Shown in pieces: positions 31,321-43,982 of a DNA stretch of 64,000 nucleotides. Numbering within the stretch: position 1 is the first letter of the stretch; each line of letters opens with the position of its first letter. This stretch comes from Costus lasius (taxonomy: Eukaryota > Streptophyta > Magnoliopsida > Zingiberales > Costaceae): contig JANVAS020000239.1 in assembly GCA_027563935.2 (NCBI GenBank), positions 1,860,001 through 1,924,000 of the forward strand. Reading direction: 5' to 3'. The notes under the pieces were generated by a model. It worked only from the letters and a program-made list of their open reading frames with translations. It was not told where the DNA came from and did no database searches. The position numbers were made by a program, and so were the translations under genes.

Positions 31321-34300
31321 TGAAGAAAAACGTGAAGAGACCTATGAGGAAAACCATGAAGAAACCCATAACCCTGACTCTGGATGTACGGTATGGGAAG
31401 AACTAGTTTATGATAGTGGTGAAGAGCAAAACCCCGACACCTTAGGAGTGGTTAGGTGCACCCTAATCAAACCTACCCCAACCGAGGACTGGCGTAGGAC
31501 CAGTATTTTCCACACCTACACGAAATGCAATGGCAACATGTGCAAAGTAGTGATAGATGGGGGAAGTAGTCTAAACGCGGTCTCTCACACAGCCTTAGTG
31601 AAATTCAACCTTAAGGCCGAACCGCACCCTAATCCCTATAGTATATCCTGGGTCAATCAGTCTAGTGTCCCAGTTACCCATAGGTGCTTAGTGCCCCTTC
31701 AGTTTGCTATCTACCAAGGCAAGATTTGGTGTGACGTCATAACCATGGATGTCGCCCAAGTCTTACTCGGTCGCCCGTGGTTATATGATATGGATGTTAT
31801 CCACTACGGTCGGACTAACACCTATGTCTTTAGCCATGATGGGCAAAAGATCAAACTGAAGCCTTCCATGCCCAAGGAACTTAAGGCTGCCACCAATAAG
31901 GGTAGGATAGAGGAACCTAAGGAACCCAAGCCGACCATCCAACTCATAAGGCCCCATGCCTTTACCCAAGATTGCTTAGAGACCAATCAATTGTACTCCT
32001 TAGTCATTAAGGAAACCAACCCAGATGAGGAGTCACCCATACCTAAAGAAGTTGAGACCCTACTCTCAGGGTACTCTGAGCTCACTAGAGATGAACTTCC
32101 CAATGGATTGCCTCCCCTTAGAGAAATCCAACATGCGATAGACCTTGTCCCGGGTTCTACTCTCCCACACTTGCCCCACTATAGGATGAACCCCACTGAG
32201 CATCAAGAGCTCAAAAGACAAGTAGATGAACTTTTAGACAAGGGTTTCATTAGGGAAAGCCTTAGCCCGTGTGCAGTACCCGCCCTTCTTACCCCAAAGA
32301 AGGATGGAAGCTGGCGCATGTGTATAGACTGTAGGGCAATGAACAGGATAACCATCAAGTATAGATTTCCCATCCCAAGATTAGATGACATGCTTGACAT
32401 GCTGGTAGGTTCTAAGTGGTTTAGCAAGCTAGACCTTAGAAGTGGATACCACCAAGTTAGGATCAGACTAGGGGATGAGTGGAAGACAGCTTTTAAGACT
32501 AAGGATGGTTTATATGAATGGCTAGTCATGCCCTTTGGCCTCTCTAATGCCCCTTCAACCTTTATGAGATTGATGAACCAAGTCCTGAAGCCTTACATAG
32601 GAAGATTCCTAGTAGTTTACTTTGATGACATCCTAATTTATAGCAAGACCCGAGAAGAACACATGGAACACCTTAGGAAAATCCTAGACTTACTTCAGGA
32701 AGAAAAGTTATATCTTAACCTGAAAAAGTGTTCTTTCCTCTCCCCTAGGGTTATCTTTTTAGGCTTCATAGTATCAGACCAAGGACTTCAAGCTGACCCT
32801 AGCAAGATCCAAGCCATCTTAGACTGGCCTGAACCCAAAACTTTGACTGAGATTAGGAGCTTCCATGGTCTAGCTGCTTTCTATAGAAGATTCATTAGAA
32901 ACTTTAGCACCATAGTAGCCCCTATAACCAATTGTATGAAACAAGGTGAGTTTAGTTGGCCTAAGTCTGCTGGTAGAGCTTTTGTGGAGCTTAAGTCTAG
33001 AATGACCACTGCCCCAGTCCTAAGATTACCTGACTTCTCTAAAGTTTTCATAGTGGACTGTGATGCCTCAGGAGTAGGAATAGGAGGTACCCTTAGTCAG
33101 GAAGGCCACCCCATAGCCTACTTTAGCGAGAAATTAAATGAGGCTAAACAAAGATACACCACCTATGATAAGGAATTCTATACTGTAGTTCAATCTTTAA
33201 GGCACTGGAGACACTATCTGATACATAACGAATTTATTCTAAATAGTGATCACCAAGCTTTATCTTTCCTAAGTGCTCAAAAGAAATTAAATGCTAGGCA
33301 TGCTAAATGGGTAGAGTATCTTCAACAGTATACTTTTGTTTTGAAACACAAGTCTGGGATTGAAAATAAAGTTGCTGATGCTTTGAGTAGAGTAGTTTTA
33401 CTTGTGCAAAAATTATCTGTTGAAGTAGTTGGATTTGATCGCATGAAGCATGAATACCTAGAATGCCCTGATTTTTCAAACATTTATTCTGAGCTTAGCA
33501 TAGACCCTTTGAGTCATCCCCTCTATACCCTAAATGATGAGTTCTTGTTTCTTGGGCCAAAGTTGTGCGTTCCCAAGACCTCAATCCGAGACTTCCTTGT
33601 TTGGGAGATCCACGGAGGAGGGTCTGCCGGGCACCATGGCCGGGACAAAACTCAAGCCTTAGTAGAGGAACGGTTCTTCTGGCCGAACCTCTATAGGGAT
33701 GTGGCCAAGGTTGTTAAACATTGTAGGACCTGTCAGACAAAAAAAACTCAGAAACATAACTTTGGTCTGTACACACCCCTACCCATTCCTCAGGCACCTT
33801 GGCAGGACTTTAGCATGGACTTCATCTTAGGTTTACCTAGGACTCCCTCCAGACATGACTCTATTTTTGTCGTAGTGAATAGGTTTACCAAGATGGCACA
33901 CTTTATACCTTGTTACAAAACCACAGATGCATTTCATGTGGCAAGGTTATTCTTTAAAGAGGTTGTTAAACTTAGAGGTACCCCTCTGACTATAGTTTCT
34001 GATAGGGATTCCAGGTTTGTTGGACATTTCTGGAAAACCCTGTGAGCTATGTTGGGAACTAAACTCAAATTCTCCACGGCCTATCATCCTCAAACGGATG
34101 GGCAGACCGAGGTGGTCAATCGATCACTGGGGAGCATTCTGAGGAGTTTGGTAGGAGAACACCCGGGCACATGGGATAAGCTATTACCCGTTGCCGAGTT
34201 CTCCTATAACAGTGTTGTCAACAAAACCACAGGATTGTCCCCTTTTCAAGCCAACTTAGGGTACCAGCCCAGAAAACCTGTTGATTTATTTCCTTTACCT

Positions 34301-34801
34301 AGGCACTCTCATACTTCTATGTCTGCTAAAGATTTTGCTACTCATATGTCCCATTTACACCACGAAATACATTGTCAAATGCTTGATGCTGTAAATTCCT
34401 ATCGCAAGAGTGCTAACGAGAAACGCCGAGAAAGGAAATTCTCTGTAGGTGAACAGGTTATACTGCGGGTCAGGGAGGAGGGCATCCATGGACCTGGCCG
34501 CAAGTTGGACCCAAAAGGAATCGGGCCATTCACTATTGTAGAAAAGATCAACGACAATGCCTACATCTTGGATCTGCCATCGGACTTAGGGATCCCCACC
34601 ACTGTCAACGTGGAGGATCTCACACACTATGAGGAGCCGGTGCTCATCGAGGAATTGACTGACAAGCCCGAGCCACAGAGCATACTTGAAGATCAGACCC
34701 TACTCACCCCAGACGAGGTACAAGTGTTTTACCGTGTTAAATTCACGTCGGGTGAGGAGGCTTGGCTTCCCGAAAAAGAGTTGGCACAGGCCGCTCCATA
34801 G
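31311..34801 (+). pseudogene. Gypsy2 protease, reverse transcriptase, RNase H and integrase with one in-frame stop
   Basis: Frame 2. After an acidic linker comes the protease, with VVIDGGSSLNAVS (Asp kept, DGG variant seen in several chromovirus lineages). RT has WRMCIDCRAMN, VMPFGLSNAPS and catalytic YFDD (32618-32629). RNase H has DCDASG, a later YDKEF Glu and SDHQAL Asp, ending near VADALSR (~33400). Integrase has the H-H-C-C site (HHGRD...CRTCQ), Asp in SMDFILGLP, Asp in VSDRDSRF and Glu in DGQTE. TGA at 34043-34045 (from a TGG-like codon) falls between the second Asp and the Glu. The tail (GIGPFTIVEKINDNAY..., EEAWLPEKEL) fits a GPY/F module and a weak chromodomain-like end. Domain order PR-RT-RH-IN is diagnostic of Ty3/gypsy. 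Confidence 0.93.
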
Positions 34802-34847
34802 TTGCTCCAAGGGTATAAGGATAATTCTCCAGAGGAGAATTCTTCCC

Positions 34848-34860
34848 ACCCGGGGAGAAA
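34848..34860 (+). other. Gypsy2 polypurine tract
   Basis: ACCCGGGGAGAAA directly before the 3' LTR; the purine core is GGGGAGAAA. Confidence 0.8.
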
Positions 34861-36451
34861 TGATGGAGGGGCAAACTCTGCCCCAAGGAGGTCTGGGAGG
34901 GCTAGGAGGAAGCCCATCAGATATGGCTTTTCCTCCTAGGTCATCTTTTTTTCCTTATTTGCACTTTCCTTATTTGCCTTGAATAAAGCTCTAGTGCACT
35001 GTGTAGTTTCCTTATTTAGTCATGCATGACCTCCTAGAATAGTCTACTGGCTTTTGTGTCAATAATTGGGCAGGTTATAGCCCAGCTCAAGGGAAGCTAG
35101 GAAGCTCAAGCTAAGCCACTCAGGTGGAGCTCCAAATATGGAAGGAAGCACTTCAACTAGAGACTTTAAGTTGAAGGGGGTTACAATGAATGCAACTCCA
35201 CCTTCCAAATCAACCAAGGCGCCACCCAACATGATGAAGAATTCGAATGAAAGAAATCAGCCCACAAATTGCCAATTGAGGAGCCACCAATGCGCCTAGC
35301 CATTAAGAATCCATCTAGATCCACAAATCAAGGGACCACCATCTAGATCCACAATTTGAGGAGCCACCTATGGAAGTCTTTAGCCGCCCATGCTCTTGAA
35401 GGAATGCTTTCAAAATTCAAATGGGGCGCCATCTCAAATAAGGAAGGAGCTCAAGAAGAAATCGGCCACAAGGAGCTCCATCAAAAGAAGGATTTCGAAA
35501 TTCAAAAATTGCCAAGGAAATGTTTTAATTGAGCATTAACTTCTTTCCCTACCTTTGTGATTGCGCCTAGGGTGAATTGTCACCCTTGCCCATGGCTTGT
35601 TGAGCCTATAAGTTGTAATCCTCCCCTCTTTGTCTATTAGTTGCCTAGTGAAAAAAAAATCATTGTGTTAGCATTGGTGCTTGTGTCGCCTAAGAGTTTT
35701 CTATCTCCCCCCTTCCTCTAAAGGGCCGAGCCCTTTCCCTTCTCCCCTCTCTTCTCAAGCCCTCAACGCATCCTAACTACTTGAAGATCTCTTACACATC
35801 CTTGGTGAGCCCCATAGAGGATCCCTCAACCTTGGTCTCAGCAAAGCACTAGGAGGTTCTTGGAAGCATCAACACTCTCGGCCAATAAGGAATGCTTGCA
35901 TCTTGAAGACTGTCGGCTAAGTTCTTTCCCTCTGTCTTCTTTAGATCTTAAGAACTTGGTTATACACTAATCTGAATTCTTATTCAAGGTGGCGCAAGGA
36001 CTTGGTGATCTCCCTCTAAGCGCAAGGCCTTTCTCCCCCCCCCCCTTTTCTCTTTAGTTAAAGTGTTAAGGGAACTTGTGAGGCTTAACCTCCCCCTTAG
36101 TTTTAATTTGTAATATGAATCCGTGGAGTGTACGGATCTCGTTTGTCTGTGTTTGCTTGTAATGATGCAATACCTTCCATCAGAGTAGGACCGTTGAAGA
36201 TCGGGACGATACGATCCTTCTATTCTCAAGGGTCGCTCTGTGAGTATTCCTACTAGTCATTTCATTTCGTAGTTTAAAGTGTCATTTCTTTTAGTAGACT
36301 TAGTGTCGTTTTCTCTATCTATAAAATACAAAAAAATTATTTTCTAACTCCGTTAGAGTAACTTCGGGTTTTATCTAAAAATACAAAAAATATATCTTCG
36401 TAAAGCGTCGTTTGCATGCACCCTTATTTGTGAGTGATCCCGCCTCCATCA
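34861..36451 (+). repeat. Gypsy2 3' LTR
   Basis: 1591 bp, same ends as the 5' LTR, followed by target duplication AAGCC (36452-36456). Poly-C tract at about 36035-36045. Confidence 0.95.
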
Positions 36452-36632
36452 AAGCCCTTTCAAGACATTGAGCCAGCCCATGCCAAAAGGAGGTTCAACT
36501 CTTGACATAGGACTCAAGCCCTTAAGAAAGACCTATCCTAGCCGCCCTCTATCTTGGTCTTCAAGGTTGGCTCCAAGGTCCTTCTCACATGGTTTAGCTC
36601 TCAAACCTTAAGGGTAGACCCCAAGGGTTCGG
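36452..36632 (-). other. Element E 5' leader, fragment 2
   Basis: Short non-coding piece between gypsy2 and copia D. Its first five bases are gypsy2's second target copy, and its last five (TTCGG, 36628-36632) are copia D's first. Holds AGCTCTCAAACC and CCAAGGGTTCGG motifs that recur at about 47517-47543 on the far side of copia D. Confidence 0.65.
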
Positions 36633-38337
36633 TGAAGAGTCCCCTTCAAGGGGGAGCGCAAGCAGATGAAACCCTAATTTAGGGGGCGCATGCAATTTTG
36701 CTAGGGTTTCAACAACACAATCGCTTATATGCTCATATGATCAACTTTGATAGATTGATTAGATCAAGAAGGAGATCATACTAATGCCATCGAATGGATG
36801 GTGCCTTGGAAGCAAAGACGCAAGTGCTCCTTCTCCAAAGGTGACGCACACAACAAATGAAGATGGCTTGCTCCTTTGAATCCTTTGTGCTAGCAAAGCG
36901 CTTCAAAGGGTCCTTGTCGCGTGAGGATGATGAGAGATCAAGCTTGGCCGAGAGCTCCACACCTTCGTCCACCACTCCTTCTCGTCAAAAGCTTTTCCAC
37001 ACCAAAAGGAAGCGTTCACACGAGAAGAGGTAAACGTTGAGGCGTTATGTGGCGTTTTGGAGAGTGGCACATAATGACATTCCATAAATAGAAGATATAA
37101 AGCCATGCGCCCACAAACCAAACAAAACGCCTACTAGCATTGAACCAAGCGTTCACCCATGTGAACCGGTTCATGCCAAACCGTTCCAATTGAATTTGGT
37201 TCACTAACCAAATCAAACCGGCCCAAGCCATGGTCTAGATCTTATTGAACCAAATGGTTCAAGATCTAACCATTGATCTCTTGATGCTCTTGATCTCACC
37301 GATCTAGCATCAAATCTCTCGATCGAAGCTTACCGATCTCAAGCCCTAATCAATCAAACATGATCAGACCAGATCTCACTTATAATCAGAGATCAAATCC
37401 CTTCAAACTGAACCCAAACAATTCAGTCCACACGATCTGACTTAAGTAAGCCATATCATCAAATTGTGCGACCCTGAGGGTTTCCTTTAAATGTCGGTAA
37501 CGATAACTTTCGTTATCACGATCAGTGAGGGGTATCTAGCAACACATCACTGTCTCCCGATATAAAGGAAAGAGTCTTCCAAGACTACACCCAAACCACA
37601 GCACAAGTGTGAATCCACTTCACTAGGCATACATGTTTCCTTTGCCACTGGATGTTCTTATTGGACAAGCATGTCAAGCCTGTAGCTCCAATATGATGAG
37701 CATGATTAGATCAGATGAACATAGTCATCAGGGTATGGCCATACACTATTCTCAATCATCTCATTCAGGGGGGCCCCTTTAGAACATCACACTCCTTAAA
37801 CAAGGAGACGGCAATCCTGTATCTATTACTAGTGCCCTAACCTGACTCATGATCATTATCCAAGATAGTCTATAACCATTATGTTTCAAATGATATTGAA
37901 CTACCTCAAAACAATGACAATCATCATTTAGAAACACAAGTGATCTCAAGTCAGAGGACATGTGCCACTTGTTGCAAACAAGGATTATTCACATTGTGAC
38001 AAACAATTGAATATCCTAGTAGGGTCTGTCCAGTACATCCAATGTACCCATGAGTCTATATCTTATTCCTTGCTCGAAGCATCCTATAAGATTAGAACAC
38101 ATATTAGTCTCAATCATATCAAGGCTGTCTCATGTTCACCAAGATATTTCGACTAAGGACATATAGCATGTCAGCCTAGCTGAACAGCTTTGAGACATTA
38201 TTCAGAAGTACACTTATTGCAGCAGATAATGTAACAAACTGAATAACAACCATGCCTTTATAAACATAAGAGTTTATTACATGATACTGATACAATCCCA
38301 AGGCCTCAAACATTAGCCTTAAGGGCATACCCCAACA
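36633..38337 (-). repeat. Copia D 3' LTR
   Basis: 1705 bp; starts TGAAGAGTCCCC, ends CCCCAACA. The first ~30 bp contain TCCCCTTCAAGGGGGAGCGC, a motif that also occurs as a duplicated unit inside the leaders of A and B. TATA-like motif at 37560-37569. Confidence 0.95.
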
Positions 38338-38346
38338 ATCTCCCAC
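38338..38346 (-). other. Copia D polypurine tract
   Basis: Sense GTGGGAGAT next to the 3' LTR. Confidence 0.85.
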
Positions 38347-38357
38347 TTGCACTTAAT

Positions 38358-41300
38358 CTAATGGTTGAGAAATCTCAAACCCATATTATTACAGTGCTTC
38401 TCATGCTTCTGCTGCGCCAGAGGCTTGGTAAGCGGGTCAGCCAGATTGTCATCTGTATGAACCTTGCAGATTTTGATCTCACCACGATCAATGATCTCCC
38501 GGATCAAGTGAAACCGTCTCTGTATGTGCTTGGACTTCTGGTGCGACCGTGGTTCCTTTGCTTGTGCTATAGCTCCAGTGTTATCACAGAAGATAACCAA
38601 AGGATCTGCACTCGAAGGAACGACACCAAGTTCCTGAATGAACTTACGAATCCACACTGCCTCCTTGGATGCTTCCGAGGCTGCAACATACTCGGCTTCT
38701 GTTGTGGAATCAGCAACAGTAGACTGTTTGAAACTCTTCCACACCACTGCTCCACCATTCAAGCTAAAAACATAGCCTGATTGCGATCGGAAATCATCCT
38801 GGTCCGACTGGAACGAAGCGTCAGTATATCCTTCTATACTGAGTTCTTCCTGACCACCATATATCAAGAACATATCTTTGGTCCTCCACAGATATTTTAA
38901 AATGTTCTTGACCGCAATCCAGTGCGCCAAACCTGGATTACTTTGGAATCGACTGGTCACGCTTAACCCGTAAGCCACGTCTGGGCGAGTACACAACATC
39001 GCATACATAATGGACCCAATAGCCGAAGCATAAGGCGTATTGTCCATTTCATCTTTCTCAGTCTGTGTTTGTGGACACTGACTCTTTGAAAGATTCAGAC
39101 CATGTCTGACTGGAAGATATCCTCTTTTAGAATTCTCCAAATGAAATCTTTCCAGGACTTTATCGATGTAAGTACTCTGGCACAGCCCGAGAAGCCTCTT
39201 AGATCTATCCCTGTAGATCTTCACACCTAACACATAGGCTGCTTCTCCTAGATATTTCATCTGGAAACATTTGCCTAACCATGCTTTAACAGCATGCAGT
39301 TCAGGAATATCGTTTCCAATGATTAAGATATCATCGACGTAGAGGACTAGGAAAGTAATCACGCTCCCACTAAACCTCTTATATACACACGGGTCATCTT
39401 CATTCTTGATGAAACCAAACTCAGAGATTGATTCATCAAAACGAATATTCCAGCTTCTAGATGCTTGTTTAAGTCCATAAATGGACTTCTTTAACTTGCA
39501 TATTTTATGACGATCTGATGGATTAGTGAAACCTTCAGGTTGTGTCATATACACATCCTCATCCAGATTTCCATTAATGAAAGCGTTCTTCACATCCATT
39601 TGCCAGATCTCATAATCATAATATGCAGCTATCGCGAAAAGAATCCGAATAGACTTAAACATGGCTACAGGAGAGAAAGTTTCATCATAATCTATCCCGT
39701 AGATTTGTTTGAAACCTTTCGCAACTAGCCTGCCTTTATAGGTAACCACGTTACCATCCATGTCAATCTTCTTCTTGAAGATCCATTTACAGCCTATAGG
39801 GATAACTCCCGGAGGCGGATCAACCAAATCCCAGACTTGGTTATTTGACATGGAGTCCATCTCGGCTCGCATAGCTTCAAGCCATCTAGCTGACTCCGGT
39901 CCACTGACCGCATCCGCATAAGTGAGGGGTTCATCATTATCAATGATGTAGACTCCGTCATAGCGCTCAGGCTGACGATGGATCCTTCCCGATCTTCGCG
40001 GTTCCCGTGATATCTGAGCCTCAGGTTGTTCAATAACCTGCTGAACTGGCTCAGGCTCATCCAACTGTGCTTGACTACTTTGCCCTTCCTCTGGATTCTC
40101 ATCCAGCTTTATTTCTCTCCCACTGGCCTCTTGCAGAAGAAATTCCTTCTCAAGAAAGATGGCCGTCCGAGCAACAAATACCTTGTTCTCTTTGAGATCG
40201 TAGAAATAATAACCCTTAGTTTCCTTAGGGTATCCGACAAAGATACATTTCTTAGATCTGCTCTCTAGTTTCCCAGAGGCGAGCTTTTTAACATAAGCCT
40301 CGCAGCCCCAGATCCTGATAAATGTCAAGCTAGGCTGTTTCCCATACCATAACTCATATGGAGTCTTTGAAACGGCCTTGGATGGCACTCGGTTTAGTAC
40401 CTTTGCAGCTGTTTCTAGTGCAAAACCCCAAAAGGAGTAAGGTAGAGTAGCCTGACTCATCATAGAACGAACCATATCCAGTAAGGTTCTGTTCCTCCTC
40501 TCGGACACACCATTCCATTGCGGTGTTCCTGGCGGAGTGAGCTGTGAGATAATCCCACACTCTTTTAGATAGTCAGTAAACGCATGACTCAAGTATTCTC
40601 CACCTCGATCAGAACGAAGTGCCTTGATATTTCAGCCTAGCTGATTGTGTATTTCATTTTTGAACTCTTTGAACTTGTCAAAAGATTCACTCTTATGTCT
40701 CATCAGATAAACATACCCATATCTACTGAAATCATCAGTAAAGGTAATGAAGTACGAATAGCCACCTCTCGCACGTTTACTAAATGGCCCACACACATCA
40801 CTGTGTATAAGGTCAAGTAAACCTGAAGCCCTTTGACCATTATGAGGAAAAGGTGACTTCGTCATTTTACCCATTAAACAAGCTTTGCATGTATCAATCT
40901 CCTCATAGGAGAATGATCCCAGCAGTCCATGATCATGCAACCGCTTAATGCGCTTCTTGTTAATATGGCCTAAACGACTATGCCATAGCAAGGTGCTGTC
41001 ATCAGCATACTTGGCTTTCTTATTATCAATGTTTTGTATAGAATATTCCATGTCCAACATGAATAACCCATTGTTAATTGAACCAGTAGCATAAACAATA
41101 TTATCAAGAGTAAGATAACACTTTGAAATCTTGCATTCAAAGGAAAACCCTTTCCTGACAAGAGCAGGAATAGAGATAATATTTTTGGTAATACTGGGTA
41201 CAAAATAACAATTGTTTAATTCTAATACAATGCCAGATGGTAATGAGATGTAATAATCCCCTACAGCAACAGCAGCAACCCGTGCCCCATTTCCAACTCG

Positions 41301-41478
41301 TAGGTCCACCTCATGCTGTCCCACCTGTCTTCTTCTCTTGAGTTCCTGTACATTTGAACAAATGTGAACTCCACATGCAGTGTCCAACACCCATGAAATA
41401 GAAGAAGATGAAACCATGACTTCTGTCACATATATACCTGAGCCAGAAGCGATGCTTCCCCTCTTATCTCCTTGGAGC
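38358..41478 (-). pseudogene. Copia D pol (protease, integrase, RT, RNase H), broken
   Basis: Sense-strand continuation of gag after solo LTR H. Contains protease LDTAC, integrase HHCC and DDE, RT with YVDD, and full RNase H to TAG at 38358. TGA at 40632-40634 replaces a conserved Arg (CGA in sister copies) in the integrase core (NQLGRNIK). A Met downstream opens 744 codons covering the end of integrase plus RT-RH. The MDVKTAF segment reads MDVKNAF and a SIRE-like env frame is absent. Polyprotein cannot be made as one piece. Confidence 0.93.
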
Positions 41479-43213
41479 TGTTGGGGTATGCCCTTAAGGC
41501 TAATGTTTGAGGCCTTGGGATTGTATCAGTATCATGTAATAAACTCTTGTGTTTATAAAGGCATGGTTATTATTCAGGTTGTTACCTTGTCTGCTATAAT
41601 AAGTGTACTACTGAATAATGTCTCAAAGCTGTTCAGCTAGGCTGACATGCTAAATGTCCTTAGTCGATATATCTTGGTGAACATGAGACAGCCTTGATAT
41701 GATTGAGACTAATATGTATTCTAATCTTATAGGATGCTTCGAGCATGGAATAAGATGTAGACTCATGGGTACATTGGATGTACTGGACAGACCCTACTAG
41801 GATATTCAATTGCTTGTCACAATGTGAATGATCCTTGATTGCAACAAGTGGCACATGTCCTCTGACTTGAGATCACTTGTGTTTCTAAATGATGATTGTC
41901 ATTGTTTTGAGGTAGTTCAATATCATTTGAAACATAATGGTTATAGACTATCTTGGATAATGATCATGAGTCAGGTTAGGGCACTAGTGATAGATAGAGG
42001 ATTGCCATCTCCTTGTTGAAGGAGTGTGGTGTTCTATAGGGGCCCCCTAGATGAGATGATTGAGAAAGTGTATGGCCATACCCAGGTGACTATGCTCATC
42101 TGATCTAATCATGCTCATCATATTGGAGTTACAAGCTTGACAGGCTTGTCCAATAAGAACATCCAGTGGCAAAGGAAACATGTAATGCCTAGTGAGTTGA
42201 TTCACGCTTGTGCTGTGGTTTGGGTGAAGTCTTGGAAGACTCTTTCCTTTATATCGGGAGACAGTGATGTGTTGCTAGATACCCCTCACTGATCGTGATA
42301 ACGTGAGTTATCGTTACCGACATTTAAAGGAAACACTCAGGGTCGCACAATTTGGTGATATGGCTTACTTAAGTCAGATCGTGTGGACTGAATTGTTTAG
42401 GTTCAGTTTAAAGGGAAAGAGACTCTGATTGTAAGTGAGATCTGGTCTGATCATGTTTGATTGATTGGGGCTTGAGATCGGTAAGCTTCGATCGAGAGAG
42501 TTGATGCTAGATCGGTGAGATCAAGAGCATCAAGAGATGAACGGTTAGATCTTGAACCCTTTGGTTCAGAGTGAGATCTAGACCATGGCTTGGGCTGGTT
42601 TAATTTGGTTCTTGAACCAAATTGAAGTGGATTAAAGTTGCTTGAACCGGTTCACAAAGGGTGAATGCTTGGTTCAAGGCGTTAGGCGTTTTTGGTTTGG
42701 TTGTGGCGCATGGCTTCATATCTTCCATTTATGGAATGTAATGAAGGCGACTTCACCTTAACGCAAAAGCGTTTTGAACGCTCGACTTCACTCTTCTCTT
42801 CTCAACGTTCCTCTTTGGGGGCGAGAGGATTCGGACGAGAAGGAGAAGAAGAAGGTTACACTCGCCAAGCTTCATCTCGAAACACCCTCACGCGACAAGG
42901 ATTCTTTGAAGTGCTTTTGCTAGCACAAAGGACTCAAAGAGCAAGCTATCTTCATCGGTTGTGTGCGTCACCTTTGGAGAAGGAGCACTTGAACCTTTGC
43001 TTCCAAGGCATCATCAAATCGATGGCATTGGTATGATCTTTTAGATCTATTCCTCTTATACAAGTTGATCATATGCTTTTATGATTGCGATCCCATGAAG
43101 CCCTATCTTCCGCTTGCAAAACTCTATATGTGCGCCACAATCAGGGTTTCGGCTTCCCTCTTGAAAGGGGTTTTCTACAAGTTTCGGCCCCCCTCTTGAA
43201 AGGGGTTTCTACA
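41479..43213 (+). repeat. Solo copia LTR H
   Basis: 1735-bp LTR in the opposite orientation to copia D, starting TGTTGGGGTATGCC and ending GGGGTTTCTACA, flanked by GGAGC on both sides (41474-41478, 43214-43218). No internal region, so it is a solo LTR left by LTR-LTR recombination. TATA-like TCCTTTATAT at 42245-42254 and the GATAAC-type inverted repeat at about 42297-42315. The last ~70 bp are a tandem duplication of a ~35-bp unit ending TTTCTACA. Confidence 0.95.
42245..42254 (+). promoter_or_regulatory. Probable TATA box in solo LTR H
   Basis: TCCTTTATAT followed by CGGGAGACAGTGATG. Motif only; whether the solo LTR is transcribed is unknown. Confidence 0.45.
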
Positions 43214-43982
43214 GGAGCGCTTTACAGTCCTTTTTCCAGTGACCCAGCTGGCCACAGTGGAAACACCTGTTGTCCTTTGACAGCTTAACCTTCTGTTTCA
43301 GAGCCCTACTGTAGTTCTTGACGGGGGCTTTGCCCTTCTTCCCCTTCTTCTTGTTCCTAGAAGGAACCATTAAGACAGAGGTTGAAGGCTTTCACTTCAG
43401 AGTCTCCTCAGTAGTCAAGAGCATATTCAGCAGCTCTGCCGGAGTACAATCGATTTTGTTCATATTAAAGTTAATAATGAACGCATCGAAAGAGGGCGGG
43501 AGAGACTGCAGAATAATGTCTACAGCAAGCTCCTGGTTGATGGTATGCCCCAGTTTCTCCAGAGCCTCCTTGTGCCCAATCATCTTGAGCACGTGAGCTC
43601 CCACTGGGCTCCCTTCAGCCAGTTTGCTCTGAAAGAAAAGCTTGGTCAGATTATAGCGTTCAGTCCTCGCCTGTGCAGCATACAGCATCTTGAGGTTCGC
43701 TATAATCTCTATAGCCGACAAATCCTCATGCTGACGCTGCAGCGGTGGCGTCATAGACGCTAGCATCAGGCAAGCGACATCAATGCTATCATTGACATGC
43801 TTTTCATAGGCATCACGAACCGCCCTTGCGGCGTTCGCAGCGGGTTGAGGCGGAACAGCCGTCTCGAGGACATACAGTTTCCTCTCTGCCTTAAGAACGA
43901 TCTTAAGGTGTCCGAACCAGTCTGAGAAGTTTGGCCCAGCAAACTTCTCCCTTTCCAGTAGGGATCGCACATTGAAGCTCAT
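43214..43982 (-). pseudogene. Copia D gag, N-terminal part
   Basis: ATG at 43982 (MSFNVRSLLE..., same start as A, B and I). Open for 196 codons to TGA 43392-43394, where sisters have a Gly codon in LKGKPS. The frame then runs on through the lysine-rich stretch and CCHC knuckle to the H insertion right after the knuckle (KAL in sister copies). Confidence 0.93.

Larger units (their letters stand above)
28549..36451 (+). mobile_element. Gypsy2: Ty3/gypsy retrotransposon, probable chromovirus, full-length but mutated
   Basis: 7903-bp plus-strand element with LTRs of 1593 and 1591 bp (TGATGGAGG...CCTCCATCA), Met-tRNA PBS, gag, protease, RT, RNase H, integrase and purine tract. Target duplication AAGCC at 28544-28548 and 36452-36456. 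LTRs differ by roughly 1% by eye, including a poly-C length change. The coding region has two nonsense codons (30787, 34043) and one frame change near 31311-31320. It inserted into the leader of element E and shares no obvious sequence with gypsy1. Confidence 0.95.
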
